Notes: a model not told the origin generated them from the sequence alone. A DNA stretch of 64,000 nt from Roseibium marinum (GCF_002906165.1 NZ_PPCN01000005.1:302719-366718), one strand, 5' to 3'; counted from the stretch's first letter, positions 34,421 to 44,913 are shown. Program-made: numbers and translations.

Positions 34421-35488
34421 CTAACCGATTTTCGGGTCCAGGCTGCCATCCTGATAGCGCGTGGCCATGTCCGCGGGCGTGATGACCTTCTTGATCCTGG
34501 AGGCCTGTCCAGCGGTGTTGAAGGCTTCCAGACGTCCCACGCACAGCTTCTGCATCGCGTCGCGGGCAGGTTTCAGATATTTGCGCGGATCGAATTCGGC
34601 CGGGTTTTCGCTCAGGATCTTGCGGATCTGGCCGGTCATGGCCATGCGGTTGTCCGTGTCGATATTCACCTTGCGCACGCCGTTCTTGATGCCGCGCTGG
34701 ATTTCCTCGACCGGAACGCCCCATGTCTGCGGCATTTCCCCGCCGTATTTATTGATGATGTCCTGAAGATCCTGGGGAACGGAGGACGAGCCGTGCATCA
34801 CCAGATGGGTGTCGGGCAGGCGGCGGTGAATTTCCTCGATCACATGCATGGCGAGCACCTTGCCGTCCGGCTTGCGGGTGAACTTGTAGGCGCCGTGGCT
34901 GGTTCCCATGGCGATGGCGAGCGCGTCCACTTTGGTCTCTTTGACGAACTTCACCGCCTCTTCGGGATCGGTCAGCAACTGATCCTGGCTGAGCTTGCCT
35001 TCCGCGCCGTGGCCGTCCTCCTTGTCGCCCATGCCGGTTTCCAGCGAGCCGAGCACGCCGAGTTCCCCCTCGACGGAGATGCCGCCGAGATGAGCCATGT
35101 CGGTAACGGTTTTCGTGACGCCGACATTGTAGTCCCAGTTCGCGGGCGTCTTGCCGTCCGCTTCCAGCGAGCCGTCCATCATCACCGAGGTGAAACCGGC
35201 CTGAATGGCGGTCATGCAGGTCTGCGGCGCATTGCCGTGATCCAGGTGCACACATACCGGAATGTGCGGATAGATCTCGACGACCGCATCCATCATGTGT
35301 TTCAGCATCACGTCATGGGCATAGGACCGGGCGCCGCGCGAAGCCTGGATGATGACCGGTGCATCGGTCTGATCGGCCGCGGCCATGATCGCCAGAGCCT
35401 GTTCCATGTTGTTGATGTTGAATGCCGGAACCCCGTAGTCGTGTTCAGCAGCGTGATCTAGAAGCTGACGAAGGGTAATACGTGCCAT
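34421..35488 (-). CDS. fba: Class II fructose-1,6-bisphosphate aldolase
   Basis: A 355-residue zinc-dependent aldolase (subclass typical of proteobacterial CbbA/Fba). Start [30 protein letters not shown]. The zinc histidines are in VCVHLDHGN and [10 protein letters not shown], and [10 protein letters not shown] and [12 protein letters not shown] are family motifs. It splits fructose 1,6-bisphosphate to dihydroxyacetone phosphate and glyceraldehyde 3-phosphate, or makes it in gluconeogenesis. GGGGAGATAAAT precedes the ATG. It is separated from pgk by ~365 nt, so it likely has its own promoter. Confidence 0.95.
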   Translation of the reverse strand: MARITLRQLLDHAAEHDYGVPAFNINNMEQALAIMAAADQTDAPVIIQASRGARSYAHDVMLKHMMDAVVEIYPHIPVCVHLDHGNAPQTCMTAIQAGFTSVMMDGSLEADGKTPANWDYNVGVTKTVTDMAHLGGISVEGELGVLGSLETGMGDKEDGHGAEGKLSQDQLLTDPEEAVKFVKETKVDALAIAMGTSHGAYKFTRKPDGKVLAMHVIEEIHRRLPDTHLVMHGSSSVPQDLQDIINKYGGEMPQTWGVPVEEIQRGIKNGVRKVNIDTDNRMAMTGQIRKILSENPAEFDPRKYLKPARDAMQKLCVGRLEAFNTAGQASRIKKVITPADMATRYQDGSLDPKIG

Positions 35489-35853
35489 TATTTATCTCCC
35501 CAGGGTCCGGTGCGTCGTGGTCACTATAAGGATAACCCGGACGCGCGTCACCGGTGTTGCGGTGCATCAATCATCGTTGGTTCTATCAAGATTTTCCATG
35601 GTTGAAAGAGGGGAGCAAAGGCTTAAATCAATTAAAATACAAAGACATGCTTGAAAAGTTGATTGATAGAATTAATTCTGCGCGTGAATTAAATGCCGCG
35701 CGAAACAACACGCCCCGGAGACTTTCCTCAAAACAAGCACCGAGGCAAACTTCTCCGGGTTCTGAATTGCAACCGGTCCAGGTTGTCTTTGCCACTTGCC
35801 TGGCACGCATGCGAATGTCCGGGGTGGAGGCTTTCCAGCACCCCGGACAAGCT
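35489..35853. other. Intergenic region between pgk and fba
   Basis: About 365 nt, AT-richer in 35580-35700. It carries a stem-loop just after pgk (35816-35849, an 11-bp stem without a T run) and presumably the fba promoter. A ~55-codon open frame across the AT-rich part has no known relative and I do not call it a gene. Confidence 0.5.
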
Positions 35854-37047
35854 TCAGCTTTCCAGCGCCGTGACGCCGGGCAGTTCCTTGCCTTCCAGCC
35901 ACTCCAGGAAAGCCCCGCCAGCGGTGGAAACGTAGGAGAAATCGTCCGCCGCACCGGCGTGGTTCAAAGCGGCCACGGTATCGCCGCCACCCGCCACGGA
36001 ATTCAGCTTGCCTGCCCTGGTGTTTTTCGCCGCGTGCCTGGCGGCCGCAACGGTCGCCCGGTCGAAGGGCTCGATTTCGAAGGCGCCGAGCGGGCCGTTC
36101 CAGACGAGTGTTTTCGCGGCGTCAATCTTGGTCGCGATGGCCGCGATGGAAGCCGCGCCGACATCCAGGATCATGGCGTCCGCCGGAATGGCGTCGAGCG
36201 CGACGGTCTCGTTCGCCGCGCCGGCCTTGAATTCCTTCGCGACGACCGCGTCTTCCGGCAGGACGATTTCGCATCCGGCGGCCTCGGCGGCCGTCATGAT
36301 CTTCCTGGCGGTATCGGCGAGATCGTGTTCGCACAGGGACTTGCCCACATCGATGCCTTTCGCGGCCAGGAACGTGTTCGCCATGCCGCCGCCGATCACC
36401 AGCATGTCGACCCTCGTGACGAGATTTTCCAGGAGATCGATTTTCGACGAGACCTTCGCGCCGCCGACAACCGCGAGAACCGGGCGGACCGGCGCGCCGA
36501 GCGCGGAGCCGAGGGCTTCCAGTTCAGCCTGCATGGTGCGGCCCGCATAGGCCGGCAGGAGTTTGGCGATGCCTTCGGTGGAGCCGTGCGCCCGGTGGGC
36601 GGCGGAAAAGGCGTCATTGACGTAGATATCGCCGTTTTCCGCCAGCGCTTTGGCGAAGTCCGGATCGTTCTTTTCCTCGCCCTTGTGGAAGCGGGTGTTT
36701 TCCAGCAGCAGAACATCGCCATCGGCCATGGCCGCGATGGCATCGGCGGCAGGCCGGCCGACGCAGTCATCCGCAAAGGCAACGGGCTTGCCGAGGAGAG
36801 CGGAAACGCCTGGCGCGACCGGTGCGAGAGACATCTCCGCCACACGTTCGCCCTTTGGGCGGCCGAAATGGGCAAGCAGGATGACCTTTGCCCCCTTGGC
36901 GGAGAGTTCACGTATCGTTGGCAAAACACGTTCGATGCGTGTGGCGTCGGTCACCTTGCCGCCGTCCATCGGAACGTTCAGGTCAACACGGAGCAGAACG
37001 CGTTTGCCGGCGATGCCGGTCAGATCGTCGAGAGATTTGAAAGCCAT
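35854..37047 (-). CDS. pgk: Phosphoglycerate kinase
   Basis: A 397-residue two-domain enzyme. The N-terminal [20 protein letters not shown] and the C-terminal nucleotide-binding GGGDTVAAL near SVAGGGDT are present, plus [20 protein letters not shown] at the end. It interconverts 1,3-bisphosphoglycerate and 3-phosphoglycerate with ADP/ATP. The start is 13 nt after the lysE-like stop, so the two genes are probably co-transcribed. Confidence 0.96.
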   Translation of the reverse strand: MAFKSLDDLTGIAGKRVLLRVDLNVPMDGGKVTDATRIERVLPTIRELSAKGAKVILLAHFGRPKGERVAEMSLAPVAPGVSALLGKPVAFADDCVGRPAADAIAAMADGDVLLLENTRFHKGEEKNDPDFAKALAENGDIYVNDAFSAAHRAHGSTEGIAKLLPAYAGRTMQAELEALGSALGAPVRPVLAVVGGAKVSSKIDLLENLVTRVDMLVIGGGMANTFLAAKGIDVGKSLCEHDLADTARKIMTAAEAAGCEIVLPEDAVVAKEFKAGAANETVALDAIPADAMILDVGAASIAAIATKIDAAKTLVWNGPLGAFEIEPFDRATVAAARHAAKNTRAGKLNSVAGGGDTVAALNHAGAADDFSYVSTAGGAFLEWLEGKELPGVTALES

Positions 37048-37060
37048 TGGAACACCTCTG

Positions 37061-37684
37061 TCAGGGGCGGGTGGAATTGGTCGTGACGGCGATGCCGATG
37101 CCGAACAGGGTCAGCAGGACCCCGAAGGAGCGCTCCATCCAGAGTTTGGCGCGCGCGAACTGCTGCCGGACCGCCGGCAAAGTGAAGAACATGGTGACCA
37201 GAACGAACCACAGGAACACGCCGCCGGCCATGATCACGCCGTAGCCGATCTGGGTCCACAGCGGGGTCGCGGGAGAGGTCACCTGCAGGAACACGCTCAG
37301 CGCGAACATGGTTGCCTTCGGATTCGTCACGTTCGTGAAAAAGCCCCAGCGCAGCGCCTTCAGCGGCGGCATGCCGGCAAGCGCGTCTTCAGCGGGCATT
37401 TCCCTTGAGGCGGTTCGGTACATGGTCACGCCGAGGAAAATCAGATAGGCGGCGCCGATCAGTTTCAGCGCGTTGAACAGGAAAATCGACTGGGAGACGA
37501 TCAGTCCGATGCCGGCCAGGGCGTAGGTGACATGAACGCCGAGCGCCAGGGCAATGCCAAGCGCCGTCATGATGCCGGCGAAACGTCCGCCGATCAGGGC
37601 GTTGCGCAGGACCACGGCGAAATCGGGTCCCGGTACGACCGCGGCGACGACGGTCAGGGAAATGACGGTGAGAAGTTCGAGCAA
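37061..37684 (-). CDS. LysE/RhtB family translocator
   Basis: A 207-residue inner-membrane exporter with about six hydrophobic segments. The motif [21 protein letters not shown] near the N terminus is typical of LysE/RhtB amino-acid exporters. A TTG start is used ([10 protein letters not shown]), with GGAGA 5 nt upstream; no ATG fits this frame. It sits between the terminator of gap and the start of pgk, an insertion into the usual gap-pgk order. The exported amino acid is not known. Confidence 0.85.
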   Translation of the reverse strand: MLELLTVISLTVVAAVVPGPDFAVVLRNALIGGRFAGIMTALGIALALGVHVTYALAGIGLIVSQSIFLFNALKLIGAAYLIFLGVTMYRTASREMPAEDALAGMPPLKALRWGFFTNVTNPKATMFALSVFLQVTSPATPLWTQIGYGVIMAGGVFLWFVLVTMFFTLPAVRQQFARAKLWMERSFGVLLTLFGIGIAVTTNSTRP

Positions 37685-37700
37685 ATCGGTCTCCGGCCAT

Positions 37701-37739
37701 GGAAAAAAGAAAGGCGGATGCAGTCATACCGCATCCGCC
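37701..37739 (-). terminator. Intrinsic terminator of gap
   Basis: Minus-strand stem GGCGGATGC / GCATCCGCC (9 bp, 9-nt loop at 37722-37730), followed on the minus strand by a T-rich run. It lies 40 nt after the gap stop and directly before the lysE-like start. Confidence 0.85.
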
Positions 37740-37779
37740 TGGAATTTCAGATGGGATGTTTTGTCATCCCCCCTTCCAT

Positions 37780-38784
37780 TCAGATCAGCTTTGCCATCGC
37801 GACGGCGGTGTCGGCCATACGGTTGGAGAAGCCCCATTCGTTGTCATACCAGGACAGGATGCGCACAAAGGTGCCGTCCATGACCTTGGTCTGGTCGCAA
37901 TGGAACACCGAGGAGTGGCTGTCATGGTTGAAGTCCACGGAGACCAGCTTGTCGTCCGTGTAGCCCAGAATGCCCTTCAGCTTGCCGTTGGCGGCGTCCC
38001 TGATGGCGGCGTTGATTTCCTCGACGGAGGTCTCGCGCTTGGCGATGAAGTTGAGGTCGACAACGGAGACGTTCGGGGTCGGAACGCGGATGGCGACACC
38101 GTCGAGCTTGCCGTTCAGCTCCGGCAGAACCAGACCGACGGCCTTGGCCGCGCCGGTTGAGGTCGGGATCATGGACATGGCCGCCGCGCGGCCGCGGTAG
38201 AGATCCTTGTGCATGGTGTCCAGGGTCGGCTGGTCACCGGTATAGGAATGGATCGTGGTCATGAAACCCTTTTCGATGCCGACGACATCGTTGAGGATAA
38301 ACACAACCGGGGCCAGGCAGTTGGTGGTGCAGGAGGCATTGGAGACCACAAGGTCGTCCGCCGTCAGCGCGTCGTGGTTGACGCCGTAGACGATGGTCTT
38401 GTCGGCACCGGCCGCAGGAGCGGATACCAGAACACGCTTGGCGCCGGCTTCCAGAAGCAATGACGCCTTTTCCTTGGCGGTAAAGATGCCGGTGCACTCC
38501 AACGCGACGTCGACGCCGCCCCAGGGCAGGTCTTTCGGATCGCGGATCGCGGTCACCTTAATCGGCTTGCCGCCATCGATGGAGATGGTGTCGCCATTCA
38601 CCGAGACTTCAGCCGGGAAACGGCCGTGTACGGAATCGTAGCGCAACAGATGCGCGTTGGTTTCGACCGGGCCGAGGTCGTTGATGGCAACGACTTCGAT
38701 GTCGGTACGGCCGGATTCGATAATGCCGCGCAAAACATTCCGGCCGATGCGGCCAAAACCATTGATTGCTACCTTGGTAACCAT
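37780..38784 (-). CDS. gap: Glyceraldehyde-3-phosphate dehydrogenase
   Basis: A 334-residue NAD-dependent enzyme. The start is ATG 38784 ([19 protein letters not shown], Rossmann motif), with GGGAGTGG upstream; the ORF continues five codons farther to another ATG. The catalytic Cys is in [12 protein letters not shown], and [15 protein letters not shown] is the C-terminal family signature. It makes 1,3-bisphosphoglycerate from glyceraldehyde 3-phosphate. It lies 160 nt downstream of tkt on the same strand. Confidence 0.96.
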   Translation of the reverse strand: MVTKVAINGFGRIGRNVLRGIIESGRTDIEVVAINDLGPVETNAHLLRYDSVHGRFPAEVSVNGDTISIDGGKPIKVTAIRDPKDLPWGGVDVALECTGIFTAKEKASLLLEAGAKRVLVSAPAAGADKTIVYGVNHDALTADDLVVSNASCTTNCLAPVVFILNDVVGIEKGFMTTIHSYTGDQPTLDTMHKDLYRGRAAAMSMIPTSTGAAKAVGLVLPELNGKLDGVAIRVPTPNVSVVDLNFIAKRETSVEEINAAIRDAANGKLKGILGYTDDKLVSVDFNHDSHSSVFHCDQTKVMDGTFVRILSWYDNEWGFSNRMADTAVAMAKLI

Positions 38785-38944
38785 ATTCCACTCCCGCAAT
38801 CTTCGGCGCTCAGTTCAAGCTTCAACGCCAAATGGTAACCCACAGATTGTGGTCACGACAAACGTGTGGCCACGACAATAAGCACGCCTGTGCTCCCTTT
38901 CCGGCAGCATAGGAGGAATGCATGCCGCCGGTAATTGATCCTGG

Positions 38945-40933
38945 TTAAGCCCCAAGTCTTTCTTTCGCTACAGCGACAACGGCGTCTTTGGTGATGCCGA
39001 AATGCTCATAGAGTTCCTTGTAGGGGCCGCTCGCCCCGAAGCCTTTCATGCCGACAAAGGCGCCGTCATTGCCGATGAAACGGTCCCAGCCCATGCGGAT
39101 GCCCGCTTCGACGGCGATCTTCACCGGGCTGGTGCCGATGAGGTCAGCCTTGTAGTCGTCGGACTGGGCCTCGAACAGCTCGAAAGACGGGACTGAGACG
39201 ACCCGGGCGGTAATGCCCGCGTTGCTCAGTTCCCGGTGAGCGTCGGTGGCGATTTCTACCTCGGACCCGGAGGCAAAGATCGTCACCGCGGCGTCGTCCT
39301 CACTGTCGATCAGCACATAAGCGCCCCTTGCGCAAAAATTGTCTTCCTCGAAGGATTTGCGCAGGGAAGGCAGGTTCTGGCGGGTGAGGGCCAGGACCGA
39401 CGGGCCCTTCCTGTTTTCAAGCGACAACTGCCAGCATTCGAGAGTCTCGGTGATGTCCGCCGGACGGAAGAATGTCAGATTCGGGATCGCGCGCAATGCG
39501 GCGAAATGCTCCACCGGCTGGTGGGTCGGGCCGTCCTCGCCAAGGCCGATGGAATCGTGCGTCATGACGTGAATGACACGCTGTCCCATCAGGGCCGCGA
39601 GGCGGATCGACGGACGGCAATAGTCGGAAAAGATCAGGAAGCCGCCGGAATAGGGGATCAGCCCGCCATGCAGCGCCATTCCGTTCATGGCCGCCGCCAT
39701 GCCGTGCTCACGAACGCCGTAGTGGATGTAGCGGCCGGAAAAATCGGTCGGAGTGACCGGCTGGGTTTGCGGGGTCTTGGTATTGTTGGACCCCGTCAGG
39801 TCCGCGGAACCGCCGATGGTTTCCGGCACGACCTCGTTGATGACGGTCAGAACGGCTTCGGAGGCCTTGCGCGTCGCCATGGTCGGCTGTTCGTCGGCGA
39901 GCTTCTTCTTGTAGTCCATCATCGCCTTGGTGAAGGTGGCCGGAAGATCGCCGCGGTTGCGGCGCTCGAATTCCGCCCTGCTTTCAGCGTCCGCCTCGGC
40001 AAAGCGTTTCTGCCAGTCCTTGTGCGCCTGGGAGGACCTGAGGCCCGCGATGCGCCAGGCATCCAGAATGTCGCTGGGAACCTCGAAAGGCTGATGCGGC
40101 CAGTTGAGAGCCGCCCGGGTTCCCTCGATTTCCTCCGCGCCCAGCGGAGCGCCATGCACCTTTGCGGTACCCGCCTTGGTCGGCGCGCCGAAGCCGATGG
40201 TGGTCTTGGCGGCGATCAGCGTCGGTCTGTCGCTGGCCTGTGCCTGCCGGATCACGGCGGCGATCGCCTCGGGATCGTGGCCGTCGACACTCAGCGTGTT
40301 CCAGCCGGAGGCAGCGAAGCGCGCCTGCTGATCGGTGCTGTCGGTGATTTCCACCTTGCCGTCGATGGAAATGCCGTTGTCGTCCCAGAAGACGATGAGC
40401 TTGTTCAGTTTCAGATGGCCTGCGAGCGACAGGGCTTCCTGGCTGATGCCTTCCATGAGGCAGCCGTCGCCTGCCAGAACATAGGTGTAGTGATCGACAA
40501 GGTCCTTGCCGAAGCGCTCGACTTGCAGACGTTCGGCGATGGCCATGCCGACTGCGTTGCCGAGACCCTGACCCAGCGGACCGGTTGTCGTTTCGATCCC
40601 GGCGCCATGCCCGTATTCAGGGTGGCCGGCGGTGCGTGAACCGATCTGACGGAAATTCTTCAGCTCATCCAGCGAGAAGTCTTCATAGCCCAGCAGATAG
40701 AGCAGGCTGTAAAGCAGCATGGAGCCATGGCCGGCGGACAGCACGAAACGGTCGCGGTCGGCCCAGTTTGGAGTGGTCGGATCGAATTTCAAGAACTGGG
40801 TGAACAGAACCGTTGCAATGTCGGCGGCACCCATGGGCAGTCCGGGGTGACCGGATTTTGCCTTTTCCACGGCATCGATGGCAAGAAAGCGGATCGCATT
40901 TGCCATGCGCTGGTGTTTATCAAGATCGGTCAT
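38945..40933 (-). CDS. tkt: Transketolase
   Basis: A 662-residue thiamine-diphosphate enzyme linking glycolysis and the pentose phosphate route. The start is ATG 40933 ([20 protein letters not shown]); the open frame to 41047 is not used. [14 protein letters not shown] and [20 protein letters not shown] (ThDP and Mg loop) mark the N-terminal domain. The pyrimidine domain has [19 protein letters not shown]. The end [16 protein letters not shown] is typical. It heads the cluster with gap, pgk and fba. Confidence 0.96.
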   Translation of the reverse strand: MTDLDKHQRMANAIRFLAIDAVEKAKSGHPGLPMGAADIATVLFTQFLKFDPTTPNWADRDRFVLSAGHGSMLLYSLLYLLGYEDFSLDELKNFRQIGSRTAGHPEYGHGAGIETTTGPLGQGLGNAVGMAIAERLQVERFGKDLVDHYTYVLAGDGCLMEGISQEALSLAGHLKLNKLIVFWDDNGISIDGKVEITDSTDQQARFAASGWNTLSVDGHDPEAIAAVIRQAQASDRPTLIAAKTTIGFGAPTKAGTAKVHGAPLGAEEIEGTRAALNWPHQPFEVPSDILDAWRIAGLRSSQAHKDWQKRFAEADAESRAEFERRNRGDLPATFTKAMMDYKKKLADEQPTMATRKASEAVLTVINEVVPETIGGSADLTGSNNTKTPQTQPVTPTDFSGRYIHYGVREHGMAAAMNGMALHGGLIPYSGGFLIFSDYCRPSIRLAALMGQRVIHVMTHDSIGLGEDGPTHQPVEHFAALRAIPNLTFFRPADITETLECWQLSLENRKGPSVLALTRQNLPSLRKSFEEDNFCARGAYVLIDSEDDAAVTIFASGSEVEIATDAHRELSNAGITARVVSVPSFELFEAQSDDYKADLIGTSPVKIAVEAGIRMGWDRFIGNDGAFVGMKGFGASGPYKELYEHFGITKDAVVAVAKERLGA

Positions 40934-41385
40934 CGTCTTCCCGTTGCTTGCTTTGGAGCCCCAGCTTCCAGAGCGGACCGCCAGGCCAGGCGCAAGTGCC
41001 CACCGTGGCGTGAATGAGGTACGTTGCTCAGAATTCGACTTTCGCAAAATTCGATCAGGCGCCAGACAAATATCAGGAACCTGCGACGAGTCAACAAAGC
41101 AGCTTTAAGGCCGCATTCACCCTGAGGGGAAAGAAATTTCCCCTTTTGAGGTTCATTGAGTTGAGGATTCTGCCGATGGTGGCATTGACTGAGAGAAGAT
41201 GCGATGCCTAAGCTTGATGCCCTAATAAGGATTTGCTTTTTCGCCGTCGAACCAACGTTTGAAAGCCCGGTGCGGGCATGTTCAAAGCGGGTGGCAGTTG
41301 AGCGGGTGAATGCGCCAAATCTCCGGTATGACGGTTTGGAAGGAACGGGCGGGCCGCCGCGGAAAATATTGGGACGACGTAATAC
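40934..41385. other. Divergent intergenic region between tkt and the zap genes
   Basis: About 450 nt. No convincing gene; a weak 83-codon open frame at 41204 has no known similarity. It must contain the promoters of tkt (-) and of DUF4164-zapA (+). I see no obvious riboswitch or hairpin. Confidence 0.5.
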
Positions 41386-41682
41386 ATGTCGGAAATCGAC
41401 TGCATGGAAAAGACCAGCCTCGCCGACGCGGCAATGCGCCTCGAAAAGGCCGTAAGCCATCTGGAAACGGCGGTTCAGCGGCGTATGGACGCGGACAGGT
41501 CTTTGAATGCCCTGCAGGACGATCTGCAACGGCTTGGAGAGGACCGGTCGCAGCTTGCGGTCTCGCTGGATGAAAGCCAGGCGCGGGCCTCCCGGCTGGA
41601 AGAGGCCAACAAGGATGTGTCCCGGCGGCTTGTCTCGGCCATGGAGACCATACGCAGCGTGCTCGATGCTCATGGAGGCTAG
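41386..41682 (+). CDS. DUF4164 family coiled-coil protein (ZapB-like context)
   Basis: A 98-residue protein, almost entirely one coiled coil (residues ~8-95, for example LADAAMRLEKAVSHLETAVQ and QLAVSLDESQARASRLEEAN). It matches DUF4164, found next to zapA in alphaproteobacteria, and by shape recalls ZapB, though homology is not shown. It starts at ATG 41386; an ATG at 41404 is an alternative. zapA begins 6 nt after its stop, so the two are co-translated. A division-related role is inferred. Confidence 0.75.
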   Translation: MSEIDCMEKTSLADAAMRLEKAVSHLETAVQRRMDADRSLNALQDDLQRLGEDRSQLAVSLDESQARASRLEEANKDVSRRLVSAMETIRSVLDAHGG

Positions 41683-41688
41683 GCACTG

Positions 41689-42069
41689 ATGGCGCAGATC
41701 ACCGTCACGATCAACGGCAAGTCCTTTCGCATGGCCTGTGACGACGGCGAGGAAGACCGTCTGATGGGGCTGTCCAAGCGGTTCGACGGATGGATTACCG
41801 AATTGCGCGGCGCGTTCGGCGAGATCGGCGATCAGCGGCTTACGGTCATGGCCGGGATCATGGCAACCGACCAGTTGTCCGAGCTTGAGAAAAAAATAGC
41901 CGGGCTTGAAGAGGAGCTCAGCGAAGCCAGGCGTCAGCAGGTGGACGCGCTGGACAACATGAGCCAGAACGAGCAGGATCTTTCCAGGTCGATCAACACG
42001 GCGGCAGCCCGGATCGAGAGCCTCGCCGAAAGCCTGGCCAAGAGCTTGAAGCCGACCGGGACTTCCTGA
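41689..42069 (+). CDS. zapA: Cell division protein ZapA
   Basis: A 126-residue FtsZ-binding protein that helps the Z ring assemble. The N-terminal globular domain starts MAQITVTINGKSFRMACDDGEEDRL, and the long coiled coil follows (MATDQLSELEKKIAGLEEELSEARRQ). Family length and start are standard. The gene order DUF4164-zapA-6S RNA-5-formyl-THF cyclo-ligase matches the conserved zapA-ssrS-ygfA order. Confidence 0.92.
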   Translation: MAQITVTINGKSFRMACDDGEEDRLMGLSKRFDGWITELRGAFGEIGDQRLTVMAGIMATDQLSELEKKIAGLEEELSEARRQQVDALDNMSQNEQDLSRSINTAAARIESLAESLAKSLKPTGTS

Positions 42070-42166
42070 TATCGCACCGGTCCGGCATGGATCGCAGAAA
42101 AATCCGCTCTCGATGAAAATCACGCCGCTCTGGTAATTGCCGCGGCGCGGGTCTATATGCGTTAGT

Positions 42167-42318
42167 CGCGGCTGGCCGATACGTCAGGAAAAATATCCCC
42201 GGGGCCTTAAGCATTCCCAAGGGAGCTGTCCCTGCTTCGGGCCGTGGCCTGTTGCACACGGCGCCCACCTACGTAGTAGGTTTCCCGGGATCGCACTTCC
42301 AACGGTCGGACGGCCGCA
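42167..42318 (+). ncRNA. ssrS: 6S RNA
   Basis: It lies between zapA and the 5-formyltetrahydrofolate cyclo-ligase gene, the classic ssrS place. The ends pair: GCGGCTGGCCGA (42168-42179) with TCGGACGGCCGC (42306-42317), a ~12-bp closing stem with one wobble and one mismatch. Inside there is a short hairpin ACCTAC-GTA-GTAGGT and a long interrupted stem leaving a central bubble. A TATATG-like -10 at 42154-42159 is well placed. Length (~150 nt) fits. 6S RNA binds the housekeeping RNA polymerase and dampens transcription in stationary phase. Confidence 0.8.
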
Positions 42319-42362
42319 CTTTCTGCCTTTCCCCAGGTAGAAGGGCCAAAATACGAGAGCCC

Positions 42363-42941
42363 ATGAAAGTTTCGTCTCCGCGCGCCGCTGAAAAAGATGT
42401 CCTCCGCAAGGAAGCGCTCGCCCGCCGCGCGGCGCTGAGCGGCGTGGACCGGATCGAAAAAAGCCTGTCGCTGGCGGACCACGCCGACGAACTGCCGCTC
42501 CCCGAAGCGGCCGTCGTCGCCGGCTTCTGGCCTATTCGCGACGAGGTTGACCCGAGACCGCTGATGGACGCCCTGCGCCGCAAGGGTCATCCGCTGTGCC
42601 TGCCGGTCGTCGCCGAACCGCATCTTATCTTCAGAACGCTTGAGCGCGGCGCGGAGCTGGCCGCCGCCGGTTTCGGCACCATGGGGCCGGGGCCCGGTGC
42701 CGCGGCCGTGCGCCCTCAGGTGCTGCTGATGCCACTCGCCGGTTTCGACGCGGCAGGCAACCGGATCGGTTACGGCAAGGGGCACTACGACACGGCCATC
42801 GCCGCCTTGGAAAAGACGGGACCTCTTCTGTGTATCGGCCTGGCCTTCGCCGTGCAGGAGGTTGACCGCGTGCCCGCGGAAGAGCATGACAAGCCGTTGA
42901 CTGGAATTTTGACCGAACAGGGCTACAGGGCGTTCGGCTGA
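42363..42941 (+). CDS. 5-formyltetrahydrofolate cyclo-ligase
   Basis: A 192-residue ATP-dependent enzyme that converts 5-formyl-THF to 5,10-methenyl-THF. AAEKDVLRKEALARRAAL at the N terminus and the C-terminal GNRIGYGKGHYD (ATP/Mg loop) are diagnostic. ATG 42363 is used; the open frame reaching back to 42252 runs through the 6S RNA gene. Translation begins ~45 nt after the 6S end, so both may come from one precursor. Confidence 0.9.
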   Translation: MKVSSPRAAEKDVLRKEALARRAALSGVDRIEKSLSLADHADELPLPEAAVVAGFWPIRDEVDPRPLMDALRRKGHPLCLPVVAEPHLIFRTLERGAELAAAGFGTMGPGPGAAAVRPQVLLMPLAGFDAAGNRIGYGKGHYDTAIAALEKTGPLLCIGLAFAVQEVDRVPAEEHDKPLTGILTEQGYRAFG

Positions 42942-42982
42942 CCGGCCGGAAGGGCCGCGGCGGATCGTTCAATGAGGATTTG

Positions 42983-43813
42983 ATGCGTATTCTGTTTCTG
43001 GGCGATCTCGTCGGCCGTGTTGGCCGGACCGCCGTCATTGAGAAATTGCCGGACCTGGTGGAGGCCAACCAGCTCGATTTCGTGATCGTCAACGGAGAGA
43101 ACTCCGCATCCGGTTTCGGCATCACCGAAGCCATTCTTCAGGACGTTCTGGATGCCGGGGCCGACGTGGTCACGACGGGCAATCATGTCTGGGACCAGCG
43201 CGACACGCTCGTCTATATCGAGCGGCAGGACCGTCTGCTGCGGCCGGTCAACTACCCGCCCGGGACGCCGGGCCGGGGTGCGCATCTTTTTACCGCCCGC
43301 AACGGTGCGCAGGTCATGGTCGCGAATGTGATGGGCCGGGTCTACATGGATGCCCTGGACGATCCGTTCGCCGTCATCGACAAGGTGGTCGACAGCTGTC
43401 CGCTGGGTCAGGTCGCCGACGCCATAATCGTCGACATGCATGCGGAAGCGACCAGCGAAAAACAGGCCATGGCTCATTTTCTCGATGGCCGGGTGAGCCT
43501 TGTTGTCGGAACGCATACACATGTCCCGACCGCCGACCACCAGATCCTTGAAAGCGGCACGGCCTACATGTCCGACGCGGGCATGTGCGGCGACTATGAC
43601 AGTGTGCTGGGCATGGACAAGGAGGAGCCGGTCAACCGTTTCCAGCGCAAGATCCCGGGCGCCCGCTTCGCTCCGGCTTCGGGCATCGCCACCATTTCCG
43701 GCGTGGCCATTGAAACCGACGACCGCACCGGGCTGGCCGAGAGAATCGCCCCTGTCAGGATCGGCGGGCGTCTGGAGCCGGTGCTTCCGGAGTTCTGGCC
43801 GTCGGGCGGCTGA
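42983..43813 (+). CDS. YmdB-like metallophosphoesterase (TIGR00282 type)
   Basis: A 276-residue calcineurin-like phosphoesterase. The metal motifs MRILFLGDLVGRVGR, VNGENSASGFG, TTGNHVWDQ and VVGTHTHVPTADH are complete. Bacillus YmdB hydrolyses cyclic nucleotides and affects biofilm formation; whether this one does the same is unknown. ATG 42983 follows TGAGGAT; a TTG at 42980 is also in frame. It lies between the cyclo-ligase and yebC on the same strand. Confidence 0.88.
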   Translation: MRILFLGDLVGRVGRTAVIEKLPDLVEANQLDFVIVNGENSASGFGITEAILQDVLDAGADVVTTGNHVWDQRDTLVYIERQDRLLRPVNYPPGTPGRGAHLFTARNGAQVMVANVMGRVYMDALDDPFAVIDKVVDSCPLGQVADAIIVDMHAEATSEKQAMAHFLDGRVSLVVGTHTHVPTADHQILESGTAYMSDAGMCGDYDSVLGMDKEEPVNRFQRKIPGARFAPASGIATISGVAIETDDRTGLAERIAPVRIGGRLEPVLPEFWPSGG

Positions 43814-43915
43814 CCACAGGTCCGTGAAATTCTCCGATCTGGATTTTCCCCGTCAACTTGCCTATAAGCGGCGCAGTTTTTCATCGAAATCATCCGCAGA
43901 GAACCGGAAAGAGCC

Positions 43916-44662
43916 ATGGCAGGCCATTCAAAATTCAAGAATATCATGCACCGCAAGGGACGCCAGGATGCGGCCCGGTCGAAGATGTTCTCCAAACTGT
44001 CCAAGGAAATCACAGTCGCCGCCAAGATGGGCGACCCGGATCCGGACGCCAATCCGCGCCTGCGCCTTGCCGTGCAGAACGCCAAGGGGCAGTCCATGCC
44101 CAAGGACAATATCCAGCGCGCGATCAACAAGTCGCAGACCGGCGACGCCGACAACTACGAGGAAATCCGCTACGAAGGCTACGGCCCGGCGGGTGTCGCC
44201 GTCGTTGTCGAAGCCCTGACGGACAACCGCAACCGCACGGCCTCCAACGTCCGCTCCTATTTCACCAAATGCGGCGGGTCGCTGGGGGAAACCGGTTCGG
44301 TTTCCTTCATGTTCGACCGGGTCGGCGAAATCGTCTACAGGCCGGAAGCCGGTGAAGCCGACGCTGTGCTGGAAGCGGCGATCGAAGCCGGGGCGGAAGA
44401 CGTCCAGTCCGATGAAAGCGGTCACACGATCTATGCCGCCTTCGAGGATCTCAACGATGTCGCCGCGGCGCTGGAAGCGGCCCTGGGCGAGGCCGAATCC
44501 ACCAATATCATCTGGAAACCGCAGAACCTGATACCGGTCGATGCGGACAAGGCCCAGACCCTTTTGAAACTCATCGACATGCTGGAAGACGACGACGACG
44601 TCCAGAACGTCTATTCGAATTTCGACGTGGACGAGGAAACCATGGCGGCATTGGCCTCCTGA
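43916..44662 (+). CDS. YebC/PmpR family protein
   Basis: A 248-residue protein of the TACO1/YebC family. [28 protein letters not shown] is the universal N terminus, and the three-domain length is standard. Members bind DNA as regulators or help ribosomes pass difficult stretches. A strong terminator follows 26 nt after the stop. Confidence 0.93.
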   Translation: MAGHSKFKNIMHRKGRQDAARSKMFSKLSKEITVAAKMGDPDPDANPRLRLAVQNAKGQSMPKDNIQRAINKSQTGDADNYEEIRYEGYGPAGVAVVVEALTDNRNRTASNVRSYFTKCGGSLGETGSVSFMFDRVGEIVYRPEAGEADAVLEAAIEAGAEDVQSDESGHTIYAAFEDLNDVAAALEAALGEAESTNIIWKPQNLIPVDADKAQTLLKLIDMLEDDDDVQNVYSNFDVDEETMAALAS

Positions 44663-44687
44663 GCGGCTTTGAGTTTATAAAGATTGG

Positions 44688-44714
44688 AAACCCCGGCCTG
44701 GCCGGGGTTTTTTG
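44688..44714 (+). terminator. Intrinsic terminator of yebC
   Basis: AACCCCGGCC and GGCCGGGGTT form a tight stem followed by a TTTTTTGTTT tail. Confidence 0.9.
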
Positions 44715-44728
44715 TTTGCAATGGGATG

Positions 44729-44880
44729 ACCCCCACCCCTAACCCCTCCCCACAAGGGGGGGAATAGTGCCGTGCTGTCGTCGAAACCCCGGCTTCGCAA
44801 CGTCTCTATAGGGCAGAGACTTGCCATAAATGATGGGCCAGTTCCCCTCCCCCTTGTGGGGAGGGGTTAGGGGTGGGGGT
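44729..44880. repeat. REPIN-like element: two inverted GC-rich palindromic units
   Basis: The left arm at 44729-44764 and the right arm at 44842-44880 are reverse complements of each other over ~30 nt without mismatch (they begin ACCCCCACCCCTAACCCC and end GGGGTTAGGGGTGGGGGT). About 77 nt separate them. The sequence is a common intergenic repeat in Hyphomicrobiales. Translated, the right arm gives the SPLWGGVRGGG string often wrongly fused to gene starts. Confidence 0.8.
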
Positions 44881-44913
44881 AACGACTTTGCTTCAGGCAC
44901 CGGAGACGAAGCG

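Noticed and set aside
35554..37086. 510-codon open frame on the plus strand
   Set aside because: Antisense to pgk, which is complete and has all family motifs.
41204..41455. 83-codon open frame before zapA
   Set aside because: No similarity, no ribosome site and it overlaps the DUF4164 gene in another frame.
44830..44913. N-terminal extension of the MazG-like protein
   Set aside because: It reads through the inverted repeat and gives the SPLWGGVRGGG string typical of mis-called starts over this repeat.
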